From positions 1 through 6,700 of the forward strand of contig JBAYRO010000132.1 of the NCBI GenBank assembly GCA_041676645.1: DNA of 6,700 bases. Reading direction: 5' to 3'. Under the pieces are notes generated by a model. That model saw only the letters and a list, made by a program, of their open reading frames with translations. It was not told where the DNA came from and did not search any database. This DNA is from JAMLIN01 sp041676645. GTDB taxonomy: Bacteria > Pseudomonadota > Gammaproteobacteria > Burkholderiales > Burkholderiaceae_E. This document shows, piece by piece, positions 1 through 5,878 of the stretch (positions are counted from its first letter, which is position 1; each line of letters starts with the position of its first letter). Position numbers and translations under genes: made by a program.

Positions 1-122
1 CCAAACTGCTTCGACAGCACCGTCGTGATCGCCGCCGTCAGCGTCGTCTTGCCATGGTCCACGTGACCAATCGTCCCAACGTTCACGTGCGGCTTCGTCC
101 GCTCGAATTTGCCTTTTGCCAT
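1..122 (-). CDS. tuf: Elongation factor Tu, N-terminal part (cut by window edge)
   Basis: EF-Tu is the GTPase that carries aminoacyl-tRNA to the ribosomal A site in the cytoplasm. Forty codons are visible, reading MAKGKFERTKPHVNVGTIGH and then VDHGKTTLTAAIT. The P-loop (G1) motif GHVDHGKT at about residues 19-26 is diagnostic of translational GTPases, and the MAKGKFERTKPHVNVGTIGH start is specific to EF-Tu. The ATG at 120-122 is supported by an AGGAG Shine-Dalgarno at 132-136, nine bases upstream, and by alignment to the usual EF-Tu N-terminus. The gene is the last visible member of a tRNA-Tyr, Gly, Thr, tuf unit and is probably co-transcribed with the tRNAs, as in the E. coli tufB operon. 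The rest, about 355 codons, lies outside the window. Identification is secure; which tuf copy it is can only be inferred from the tRNA context. Confidence 0.97.
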   Translation of the reverse strand, partial: MAKGKFERTKPHVNVGTIGHVDHGKTTLTAAITTVLSKQF

Positions 123-131
123 TATCGAAGA

Positions 132-136
132 CTCCT
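132..136 (-). promoter_or_regulatory. Shine-Dalgarno of tuf
   Basis: On the minus strand this reads AGGAG, nine bases before the tuf ATG. It fixes the start codon, and no competing in-frame start is visible nearby. Confidence 0.8.
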
Positions 137-182
137 GCTTGCTGGATGCCAGTTCGGTTTGTCGTTCGCGCCGCGGACCACC

Positions 183-218
183 CGCTTTCGCCTCATCGAC
201 CGCTTTCGCCACATCGAC
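183..218. repeat. 18-bp tandem duplication in tuf leader
   Basis: Plus-strand units 183-200 and 201-218 are directly adjacent and match at 17 of 18 positions. The only difference is T at 193 against A at 211. The shared core is CGCTTTCGCC followed by CATCGAC. The repeat lies about 60-95 bases before the tuf start on the transcript. Function is unknown. Confidence 0.85.
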
Positions 219-306
219 CCCGCCCACCCGACGGAATCGCCAGAAGATCGACCCGGACCCACCCGGGCTGGCCGACCCGGACCTGCGCCGCCCGGATCGA
301 GCCTCG

Positions 307-340
307 CCGCATGGCGGCCGGACTGCCGACCGCCATGCGG
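307..340 (-). other. Strong hairpin directly 3' of tRNA-Thr
   Basis: CCGCATGGCGG (307-317) and CCGCCATGCGG (330-340) form a perfect 11-bp inverted repeat. After one C/A mismatch in plus-strand sense (318/329), three more pairs (319-321 with 326-328) close a four-base loop. On the transcript it starts five bases after the encoded CCA of tRNA-Thr. No T-run follows, so it is not a classical intrinsic terminator. It may be a processing signal or an RNA-stability barrier between the tRNAs and the tuf mRNA. Confidence 0.75.
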
Positions 341-345
341 ATCCG

Positions 346-420
<75 letters not shown>

Positions 421-467
421 AAAAGCCACCTGACGCCGCCCGGACGAGCCGCGCGGCCAATACTTCC

Positions 468-541
468 TGGAGCGGGTGAAGGGAATCGAACCCTCGTCGT
501 AAGCTTGGAAGGCTTCTGCTCTACCATTGAGCTACACCCGC
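468..541 (-). tRNA. tRNA-Gly (anticodon TCC)
   Basis: This is a 74-base gene with encoded CCA (468-470). The acceptor stem pairs GCGGGTG with CACCCGC, with discriminator T. The anticodon loop CTTCCAA puts TCC at 507-509, which reads GGA and GGG. The T arm GAGGGTTCGATTCCCTT is canonical. The outermost anticodon-stem pair appears to be a G/A mismatch, so four pairs are canonical. The D arm is nearly identical to that of the neighbouring tRNA-Thr. It sits 47 bases upstream of tRNA-Thr on the transcript and matches glyT of the E. coli operon. Confidence 0.96.
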
Positions 542-587
542 CCGCGCCAAACCCATGCGACCGGCCGTGGACCGAAGCGCGATGCCG

Positions 588-611
588 TGCCGCCAGGCCC
601 GATGCCGCCAG
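588..611. repeat. Short direct repeat in tRNA spacer
   Basis: TGCCGCCAG occurs at 588-596 and again at 603-611, a 15-base period. Similar bases around each copy (GATGCCG at 581-587 and at 601-607) suggest a decayed duplication. Confidence 0.5.
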
Positions 612-631
612 CCGTCATCCGGCCCATCCGT

Positions 632-659
632 CGATCCGCACCGCCCGATCCGTACCGCC
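632..659. repeat. 14-bp tandem duplication in tRNA spacer
   Basis: CGATCCGCACCGCC (632-645) is followed directly by CGATCCGTACCGCC (646-659), with 13 of 14 positions identical. It lies between tRNA-Gly and tRNA-Tyr and has no assigned role. Confidence 0.8.
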
Positions 660-753
660 CACTACCCCACTGCCTTACCCGCCTACGGGGCAAGCACCAG
701 CACGCCAGACCCTGGCAAACCCCGGGGATTCTTCCGGACTTCCTCTGGATTCC

Positions 754-839
754 TGGTGGAGAGGGTTGGATTCGAACCAACGTAGGCGCAAGCCAACAGA
801 TTTACAGTCTGCCCCCTTTAACCACTCGGGCACCCCTCC
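754..839 (-). tRNA. tRNA-Tyr (anticodon GTA)
   Basis: This is an 86-base class II tRNA with encoded CCA (754-756). The acceptor stem pairs GGAGGGG with CCTCTCC, including one G-U pair, with discriminator A. The anticodon stem GCAGA with TCTGT encloses the loop CTGTAAA, so the GTA anticodon lies at 803-805. A long variable arm (TTGGCTTGCGCC region), as expected for bacterial tRNA-Tyr, precedes the T arm GTTGGTTCGAATCCAAC. It is the first gene of the minus-strand tRNA-tuf operon and lies 12 bases downstream of the -10 box. Confidence 0.97.
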
Positions 840-851
840 AGTGAACCGCTA

Positions 852-880
852 ATTATGTTTGGGATCCAGGGCGAAGTCAA
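852..880 (-). promoter_or_regulatory. Sigma70-type promoter of the tRNA-tuf operon
   Basis: On the minus strand, -35 TTGACT (875-880) and -10 CATAAT (852-857) are separated by exactly 17 bases (858-874). Each box matches the consensus at five of six positions, which is the strongest promoter in the window. The discriminator reads TAGCGG, and transcription should start about 5 bases before tRNA-Tyr. A GC-rich discriminator at a stable-RNA promoter is consistent with stringent (ppGpp/DksA) control, but that is inference. Confidence 0.9.
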
Positions 881-899
881 TCGGGCATCGCTGGACCGG

Positions 900-928
900 A
901 TGACGGGGAACCGTCGCCGGAATACCCT
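900..928 (+). promoter_or_regulatory. Possible hpd promoter
   Basis: ATGACG (900-905) and TACCCT (923-928) are 17 bases apart and could be weak -35 and -10 boxes, with four and three consensus matches. Position and strand suit hpd, and the start site would fall just upstream of or within the palindrome at 935-950. This is a weak call. Confidence 0.25.
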
Positions 929-934
929 TTGCTT

Positions 935-950
935 GCGAGGCCGGCCTCGC
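935..950. promoter_or_regulatory. 16-bp perfect palindrome upstream of hpd
   Basis: GCGAGGCCGGCCTCGC is perfectly self-complementary. It lies four bases before the hpd Shine-Dalgarno (955-960). As RNA it folds into a six-pair stem with a CCGG loop, and flanking CTT (932-934) can pair with AAG (954-956) at the edge of the ribosome-binding site. It could be an operator for a dimeric regulator or a 5'-leader hairpin; the sequence alone does not decide. Confidence 0.5.
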
Positions 951-954
951 TGCA

Positions 955-960
955 AGAGGA
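955..960 (+). promoter_or_regulatory. Shine-Dalgarno of hpd
   Basis: AGAGGA lies six bases before the ATG at 967. A second AGGA (982-985) precedes a later in-frame ATG at 991, so a start nine residues shorter or shorter-by-eight cannot be fully excluded. Confidence 0.65.
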
Positions 961-966
961 TTGTCG

Positions 967-2121
<1,155 letters not shown>

Positions 2122-3645
2122 CTAGCGGCCGCCGCCGCAGTCCAGCGGGTCGATGCGCGGCGTGGCCGCCAGCAACTGGCAGTCGCAGCCGGCGCTCTCC
2201 CGGCAGGCCGCCAGCGCCTCGGCCCGGGCGGCCGCCTCGGTCTCTGCGCAGGCGAGCCAGGCCCAGTCGTGGTCGTTGCGCCCGGCCACCGCCGAAGCCT
2301 GTCCGACCGGACAGCCACCGAGGTCGACGCAGCGCCCGCCGGCGCGCGAGCAGTCGCGTCGAGCGGTACTGCGCGCCCGCGTCTGGGTGCAGACCTGCGG
2401 CAGGCCCGGCGCGAACACCATGCCGCGCCGCGCATCGAAGCTGTTCCAGCTACCCGGGCCGCGCACGACCCGGCCGGCGCGCGGGCGATCCTTGGGTCGC
2501 GAATCACGGGCTTCGCAGGCGCCGGCCTGGTCCTCGAGGCGGAGCACGGCGCGGGTCTGCCCCGTCGACTGCAAGCGGCTGCGTTCGCCGCCGTTGGTGA
2601 GCAGTTCCCAGGCGCCGCGCTGCGAAAGCCGCCCGGCCGGCGGCGCCTGCCAGGCGGGCCCGCGGATGCCGAGTTCCTCGCAGCGGACGACGACCCGGCC
2701 GGTTCCCCGGTCGATGCTGCTGCAATACGAAGCGAATCGCGGGGCGAGGACCAGGAAGGACACGTCGCCGCGATAGTAGTCCCAGGCGACGTAGGTGTCG
2801 GGCAGGCGCTGCAGCGAGCCGTCGCGAACGTCGTAGCGCAGCAGCTCGCCGGTATGGTCGGCATGGAAGCGCAGGCCAGCCCAGATCCAGGGATCGTGGC
2901 CGCCGTCGACGCGCTCGACGCCATCGGGCACCGGCATCTCTTCCCCGAGCGGCAGCCAGGTGCCGCCGAACAGCCAGTGGGGCGTGCCGCTGCGGCCGGC
3001 CGCCTTGACACGGGCCTGCCAGGCGCTGCGACGGGCCCGCTCGGCGCGGTCGGGCCGTTTCCCCGCGCTGTCGCCCGGGGGCTCGGCCGGCGTCGCCTCG
3101 AGCGACGGCAGCCAGCGCACCGGGGTCACCGGCTCGATGAGCGCGGCGGCGGCCGCCGGGCTGCCATCGCGCATCGCGGTGATCATCGCGTCGTCGCGCC
3201 GGTCGCGGACATGGTCGATCGCGCTGCGACCGGAATAATCGACCTGCTCCGGATCGGCGCCGGCCTCGAGCAGCAGGCCGATCACCTCCGGCCCGCTGGC
3301 GGCCGGCGTATCGGTCGCCGCCCGCATCAGCGCGGTGGTGCCGCTGGCGTCGATCGGCTCGTTGACGCCATGGGAGGCGAGGAAACGCCGGATCGCCGGC
3401 ACTTCGCCATGGCGGACCGCGAGATCCAGGGCGAGGCCCGGACCGAGGACCTTCGAATGCCGGTCGGCGAGCCGCTCGGCATCATCGACCCGGCCTTCGG
3501 CGACCGCCCGCCGCAACTCCTCGCGCCGGTCGGAAACCCAGTGCGGATCCGGCCCGGCGCATGCGGCCAGCAGGCCGGCCAGCAGGAGCAGGAGGAGGAA
3601 ATGGTGACTGGATAAGAGGCGGCCGGTATGGATCGTCTGCTGCAT
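2122..3645 (-). CDS. Ankyrin-repeat, cysteine-rich lipoprotein of unknown function
   Basis: The product has 507 residues and I do not recognise it as a named protein. It starts with a lipoprotein signal peptide: a hydrophobic run (F16-A28) ending in lipobox LAAC with C29 as the lipidation site. Alanine rather than aspartate at +2 suggests outer-membrane sorting. Residues about 45-160 look like degenerate ankyrin repeats (LALDLAVRHGEVPAIRRFLASHG; TALMRAA, then VIGLLLEAGADPEQVDYSGRSAIDHV). A basic, proline-rich linker (about 175-220) leads to a tryptophan- and aromatic-rich region with predicted strands (about 223-375). The last 131 residues carry ten cysteines, twelve in all after C29, which suggests disulphides. 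Its end (WAWLACAETEAAARAEALAACR, then GCDCQLL) faintly resembles DUF4189-type secreted domains. ATG 3645 is chosen because it places the signal peptide correctly; the frame stays open upstream to 4287 only as a shadow of metY. A moderate CAGGG precedes the start closely. Probably periplasm-facing. Confidence 0.8.
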   Translation of the reverse strand: MQQTIHTGRLLSSHHFLLLLLLAGLLAACAGPDPHWVSDRREELRRAVAEGRVDDAERLADRHSKVLGPGLALDLAVRHGEVPAIRRFLASHGVNEPIDASGTTALMRAATDTPAASGPEVIGLLLEAGADPEQVDYSGRSAIDHVRDRRDDAMITAMRDGSPAAAAALIEPVTPVRWLPSLEATPAEPPGDSAGKRPDRAERARRSAWQARVKAAGRSGTPHWLFGGTWLPLGEEMPVPDGVERVDGGHDPWIWAGLRFHADHTGELLRYDVRDGSLQRLPDTYVAWDYYRGDVSFLVLAPRFASYCSSIDRGTGRVVVRCEELGIRGPAWQAPPAGRLSQRGAWELLTNGGERSRLQSTGQTRAVLRLEDQAGACEARDSRPKDRPRAGRVVRGPGSWNSFDARRGMVFAPGLPQVCTQTRARSTARRDCSRAGGRCVDLGGCPVGQASAVAGRNDHDWAWLACAETEAAARAEALAACRESAGCDCQLLAATPRIDPLDCGGGR

Positions 3646-3809
3646 GTCCCTGCTTTCGTCGTGCGCCCGCAAGGCGATGCGCGCCGCCGGGCGATCCGGC
3701 CCGGCGACTCCGGGCGAAGGCACCAAGATAGGTCCGGACGATGCCTGGCGGGCCCCATGGACCGACGGACGGAGCGAGCGCCCGGGTGCCCGGGGCCTGC
3801 GGTGCGGTG

Positions 3810-5126
3810 TCAGTCCTTCGCGGCCGCGGCAAGCGACTGGTCGAGATCCCAGAGGATGTCGTCGATCGATTCCAGCCCGACCGAAAGCCGGACCATGTCG
3901 GGCCGCACGCCAGCGGCCGCCTGCTGGGCCTCGTCGAGTTGGCGGTGCGTGGTCGAGGCGGGATGGATGATCAGGCTGCGGGCATCGCCGACATTGGCGA
4001 GATGGCTCATGAAGCTTGCCGCCTCGATGAAGCGCTCGCCGGCGGCCTGGGCCGCGGCCGCCCCGCTGCGACCGGCGGGCGGGCGCACCCCGAAGCTGAG
4101 GATGCCGCCCGCGCCGCGCGGCATGAGCCGTTGCGCCAGCTCGTGGTAGGGACTGGACGCCAGGCCAGGGTAGTTCACCCAGGCCACCTGCGGATGCGAC
4201 TCGAGGAACTCGGCGACCCGCTGCGCATTGGCGACGTGCCGATCCATCCGCACCGGCAGTGTCTCGATGCCCTGCAGCAGCATCCATGCGGCGATCGGGC
4301 TCAGGCTGGGCCCGAGGGTGCGCATGGTCTCCATGCGCGCCTTCATGGTGAACCCGAAGTCACCGAAGGTCTCGTAGAAGCGCACCCCGTGATAGCCCTC
4401 GCTCGGCTCGGTCATCTGTGGAAAGCGACCGTTGTCCCAGGGGAAACGACCCGACTCGACGATCACCCCGCCCATGGTCGTGCCGTGGCCCCCGAGGTAC
4501 TTGGTGGCCGAATGCACCACGATGTCGGCGCCGGCCTCGATCGGGCGGCACAGGTAGGGCGAGGCGAGGGTGTTGTCGACCACCAGCGGCACCCCATGGG
4601 CATGGGCGATGGCGGCGACCGCCTCGATGTCCAGCACGTTCAGGCGCGGATTGGCGATCGTCTCGGCGAACACGGCGCGGGTATTGGGACGCATCGCGGC
4701 GGCGAAGTTCCCGGGATCATCGGGCTCGACGAAGCTGCATTCGATCCCGAAGCCCGCGAAAGTGACGGCGAACTGCGAGTAGGTGCCCCCGTACAGGGTG
4801 TTGGCGGCGACCAGATGGTCGCCACTGCGCAGCAGCGTCAGCAAGGCCAGCATCTCGGCCGCCATTCCGCTGGCGGCCGCAAGCCCCGCCCGGCCTCCCT
4901 CGAGCGCGGCGACCCGCTCCTCGAGGACCGCGACCGTGGGATTGGAAATGCGCGAATAGACGTTGCCGAAGGTCTGCAGGTTGAACAGGCTCGCGGCATG
5001 CTCGGCCGAATCGAAGACGAAGGACGTCGTCTGGTAGATCGGCACGGCCCTGGCACCGGTGGCCGGGTCCGGGATCTGCCCGGCATGCAGGCAGAGAGTC
5101 TCGATATCGAACTGGCGATCGCTCAC
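3810..5126 (-). CDS. metY: O-acetylhomoserine sulfhydrylase (aminocarboxypropyltransferase)
   Basis: This PLP enzyme of the Cys/Met-metabolism fold joins O-acetylhomoserine with sulfide to give homocysteine, the direct sulfhydrylation route to methionine, in the cytoplasm. The 438-residue length fits MetY (about 425-440) better than MetB or methionine gamma-lyase (about 380-400). K209 in HSATKYLGGHG is the Schiff-base lysine. D184 (VVDNT) should contact the PLP pyridine nitrogen, and Y57/R59 (YSRISNPT), S86-G87-M88 and Y112 fit cofactor-phosphate and substrate-site positions. The C-terminal domain includes IIHPASTTHRQL (about 386-397) and R413 in RLSVGLE, the probable carboxylate-binding arginine. 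The start is a GTG at 5124-5126, supported by GGAGG four bases upstream and by the family's usual ETLCLHAG near residue 9. It precedes the lipoprotein gene by 164 bp on the same strand and diverges from the gene at 5296. A methionine gamma-lyase-like activity cannot be wholly excluded. Confidence 0.9.
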   Translation of the reverse strand: MSDRQFDIETLCLHAGQIPDPATGARAVPIYQTTSFVFDSAEHAASLFNLQTFGNVYSRISNPTVAVLEERVAALEGGRAGLAAASGMAAEMLALLTLLRSGDHLVAANTLYGGTYSQFAVTFAGFGIECSFVEPDDPGNFAAAMRPNTRAVFAETIANPRLNVLDIEAVAAIAHAHGVPLVVDNTLASPYLCRPIEAGADIVVHSATKYLGGHGTTMGGVIVESGRFPWDNGRFPQMTEPSEGYHGVRFYETFGDFGFTMKARMETMRTLGPSLSPIAAWMLLQGIETLPVRMDRHVANAQRVAEFLESHPQVAWVNYPGLASSPYHELAQRLMPRGAGGILSFGVRPPAGRSGAAAAQAAGERFIEAASFMSHLANVGDARSLIIHPASTTHRQLDEAQQAAAGVRPDMVRLSVGLESIDDILWDLDQSLAAAAKD

Positions 5127-5130
5127 GGCG

Positions 5131-5135
5131 CCTCC
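5131..5135 (-). promoter_or_regulatory. Shine-Dalgarno of metY
   Basis: On the minus strand GGAGG sits four bases before the GTG start. The spacing is short, but the motif is strong and supports a GTG start, since no ATG is available near the conserved N-terminus. Confidence 0.7.
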
Positions 5136-5172
5136 GGAATCCGAAACGGCCCGCGACGGCCGGCCCCCTGCG

Positions 5173-5181
5173 AGGCTAGCA
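5173..5181 (-). promoter_or_regulatory. Possible extended -10 for metY
   Basis: On the minus strand TG, one base, then TAGCCT (5173-5178) resembles an extended -10 of GC-rich bacteria, about 47 bases before the GTG. No good -35 is visible, so this is a weak call. I see no SAM- or SAH-riboswitch fold between it and the start. Confidence 0.25.
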
Positions 5182-5232
5182 CACCGCCCCTGTGCATCGG
5201 GTCGGCTCCGGAGCTTCGCACGGGGCCCGGCG

Positions 5233-5272
5233 CGCTCGCTGCGGGCCCGCCGGGTACGCTCGCTGCGGGCCC
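5233..5272. repeat. 24-bp-period tandem repeat (CGCTCGCTGCGGGCCC x2 plus partial copies)
   Basis: The 16-bp core CGCTCGCTGCGGGCCC occurs identically at 5233-5248 and 5257-5272. A degenerate version (GCTTCGCACGGGGCCCGGCG) precedes it at about 5213-5232. A partial copy, CTCGCT at 5279-5284, runs into the promoter of the next gene. The unit contains the palindrome GGGCCC. It fills most of the metY/5296 divergent intergenic region. Confidence 0.8.
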
Positions 5273-5283
5273 CGCGTCCTCGC

Positions 5284-5289
5284 TACAAT
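5284..5289 (+). promoter_or_regulatory. -10 box giving a probable leaderless transcript
   Basis: TACAAT matches the sigma70 -10 at five of six positions and ends six bases before the ATG at 5296. Transcription would start at or next to the A of the start codon. No Shine-Dalgarno is present upstream. The expected -35 position (5261-5266, CGCTGC) is poor. Confidence 0.55.
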
Positions 5290-5295
5290 CGGCGC

Positions 5296-5775
5296 ATGCG
5301 AGCGACCCGACTCATGGCCGGCGTCATCCTGGCGTCGACCCTGGCCCTGGCGCCCGGTATCGGACACGGCACGCAGGCCGGTGGCCACGCCGGGACCGGC
5401 GATCGCGCCCTGCCCGCCCTCGACCAGGAGGCCCTGCTGCGATGCATGGCCGACGAGCGCGAATCCCGCGCCCTGCTCGAGCGCCATCGACAGGAAAGCG
5501 AGGCGCATGCCGCGACGGGCCGGATCCTCGATGCCGACCGTGGCGAGCTCGAGGCGCTGCGTGATGCGACCGATCCGCACGACGTCGGCGCGGTCGAGCG
5601 CTACAACGCGCGCGCGGCCGCGTTCGACGACCGCATGCGGCGCCACCTCGCAGGGCTCGCTTCGCTCGAAGCCGTCGGCCAGGCGCAGCGCGTGGTGGCG
5701 CAACGCTACAACGCGAACTGCGGCGGCAGGCACTACCAGCCGCACACGCTCGGAACGGCCACCGGACGGGAATAG
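5296..5775 (+). CDS. Small secreted helical protein with two cysteines, unknown function
   Basis: The product has 159 residues and no named family that I can assign. An N-terminal signal sequence is clear: basic MRATR, hydrophobic core LMAGVILASTLALAPG, and likely cleavage around residues 23-30. The mature part is strongly helical and charged, with coiled-coil-like stretches (about 52-90 and 95-140). It has just two cysteines, C50 (LLRCMADERE) and C142 (RYNANCGGRHYQ), bracketing the helical region and well placed for one disulphide. The repeated YN spacing (VERYNARAAAFDDR and QRYNANCGGRHY) resembles small periplasmic proteins of gammaproteobacteria that end in a similar N-x-C-x-x-R-x-Y motif; this is recollection, not a search. 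ATG 5296 is chosen because it gives a complete signal peptide and matches the -10 position; the next ATG (5314) also lacks an SD and would shorten the basic region. It diverges from metY and converges on the CoA-binding gene. Confidence 0.75.
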   Translation: MRATRLMAGVILASTLALAPGIGHGTQAGGHAGTGDRALPALDQEALLRCMADERESRALLERHRQESEAHAATGRILDADRGELEALRDATDPHDVGAVERYNARAAAFDDRMRRHLAGLASLEAVGQAQRVVAQRYNANCGGRHYQPHTLGTATGRE

Positions 5776-5793
5776 CGGCGCCGCCTCCTCGCC

Positions 5794-5812
5794 CGCCGGG
5801 ATGCGCCCGGCG
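5794..5812 (+). terminator. Possible terminator hairpin after the 5296 gene
   Basis: CGCCGGG (5794-5800) and CCCGGCG (5806-5812) form a perfect seven-pair stem with a five-base loop, 19 bases after the stop codon. No T-run follows, so termination would be weak, Rho-aided or merely 3'-end protection. Confidence 0.4.
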
Positions 5813-5820
5813 CGCCGGGG

Positions 5821-5853
5821 GCGGGACTCGCCCGGGAGCGGGAGTCGCCCGGG
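5821..5853. repeat. 17-bp-period tandem duplication in convergent spacer
   Basis: GCGGGACTCGCCCGGG (5821-5836) and GCGGGAGTCGCCCGGG (5838-5853) differ at one position and are one base apart. Each copy can form a small hairpin (GGCG-type stems). They lie between two convergent genes and may have arisen by slippage of hairpin-forming DNA. Confidence 0.75.
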
Positions 5854-5861
5854 GCAAGGCT

Positions 5862-5878
5862 CGCGCCGTGGGCGAGGC
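5862..5878 (-). terminator. Weak hairpin just after the CoA-binding gene
   Basis: On the minus strand CTCGC and GCGAG pair around a seven-base loop, beginning directly after the TGA stop. There are only about five pairs and no T-run, so this is a weak candidate. Confidence 0.2.

Larger units (their letters stand above)
123..345 (-). other. Structured 223-bp leader between tRNA-Thr and tuf
   Basis: No gene is convincing here. In transcription order it holds a strong hairpin just after the tRNA-Thr 3' end (307-340), then two copies of CGACCCGGACC in plus-strand sense (249-259 and 273-283), then an 18-bp tandem duplication (183-218), then the tuf ribosome-binding site. All longer reading frames across it run through the flanking tRNA genes and lack protein-like features. 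It is probably the tuf mRNA leader and tRNA-processing spacer. Confidence 0.6.
542..753 (-). other. 212-bp tRNA-Gly/tRNA-Tyr spacer
   Basis: No gene or tRNA remnant is recognised. The spacer contains tandem duplications (588-611 and 632-659). It also has a small hairpin on the minus transcript: CTTGCCC pairs with GGGTAAG (positions 674-680 with 688-694, one G-U, seven-base loop). Reading frames that cross it also run through tRNA genes and look like shadows. It is probably removed during tRNA maturation. Confidence 0.55.

Noticed and set aside
2269..3615. A 448-residue plus-strand frame antisense to the lipoprotein gene
   Set aside because: It has low-complexity Ala/Gly/Arg composition typical of high-GC shadows. 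The opposite strand has a signal peptide, ankyrin motifs and patterned cysteines.
3725..3730. TATCTT on the minus strand as a -10 for the lipoprotein gene
   Set aside because: The -10 resemblance is modest and the -35 position (GCCCGC) is unlike consensus. It is too weak to list.
3781..3796. CCCGGG-TG-CCCGGG as a metY terminator
   Set aside because: Only about five pairs can form around a four-base loop and no T-run follows. Self-complementary GC motifs are common in this composition.
2122..4287. A 721-residue minus-strand frame that extends the lipoprotein gene upstream
   Set aside because: Everything above 3645 overlaps metY in another frame and reads as arginine/alanine/glycine-rich shadow. 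The lipoprotein signal peptide starts cleanly at 3645.
5127..5180. SAM- or SAH-type riboswitch upstream of metY
   Set aside because: The probable leader is under about 50 bases, and I see none of the conserved core elements or multi-helix junctions such a riboswitch needs.
3741..5564. A 607-residue plus-strand frame antisense to metY
   Set aside because: It mirrors the conserved metY sequence, is rich in Gly/Arg/His with no domain motif, and runs on into the 5296 gene in a different frame.
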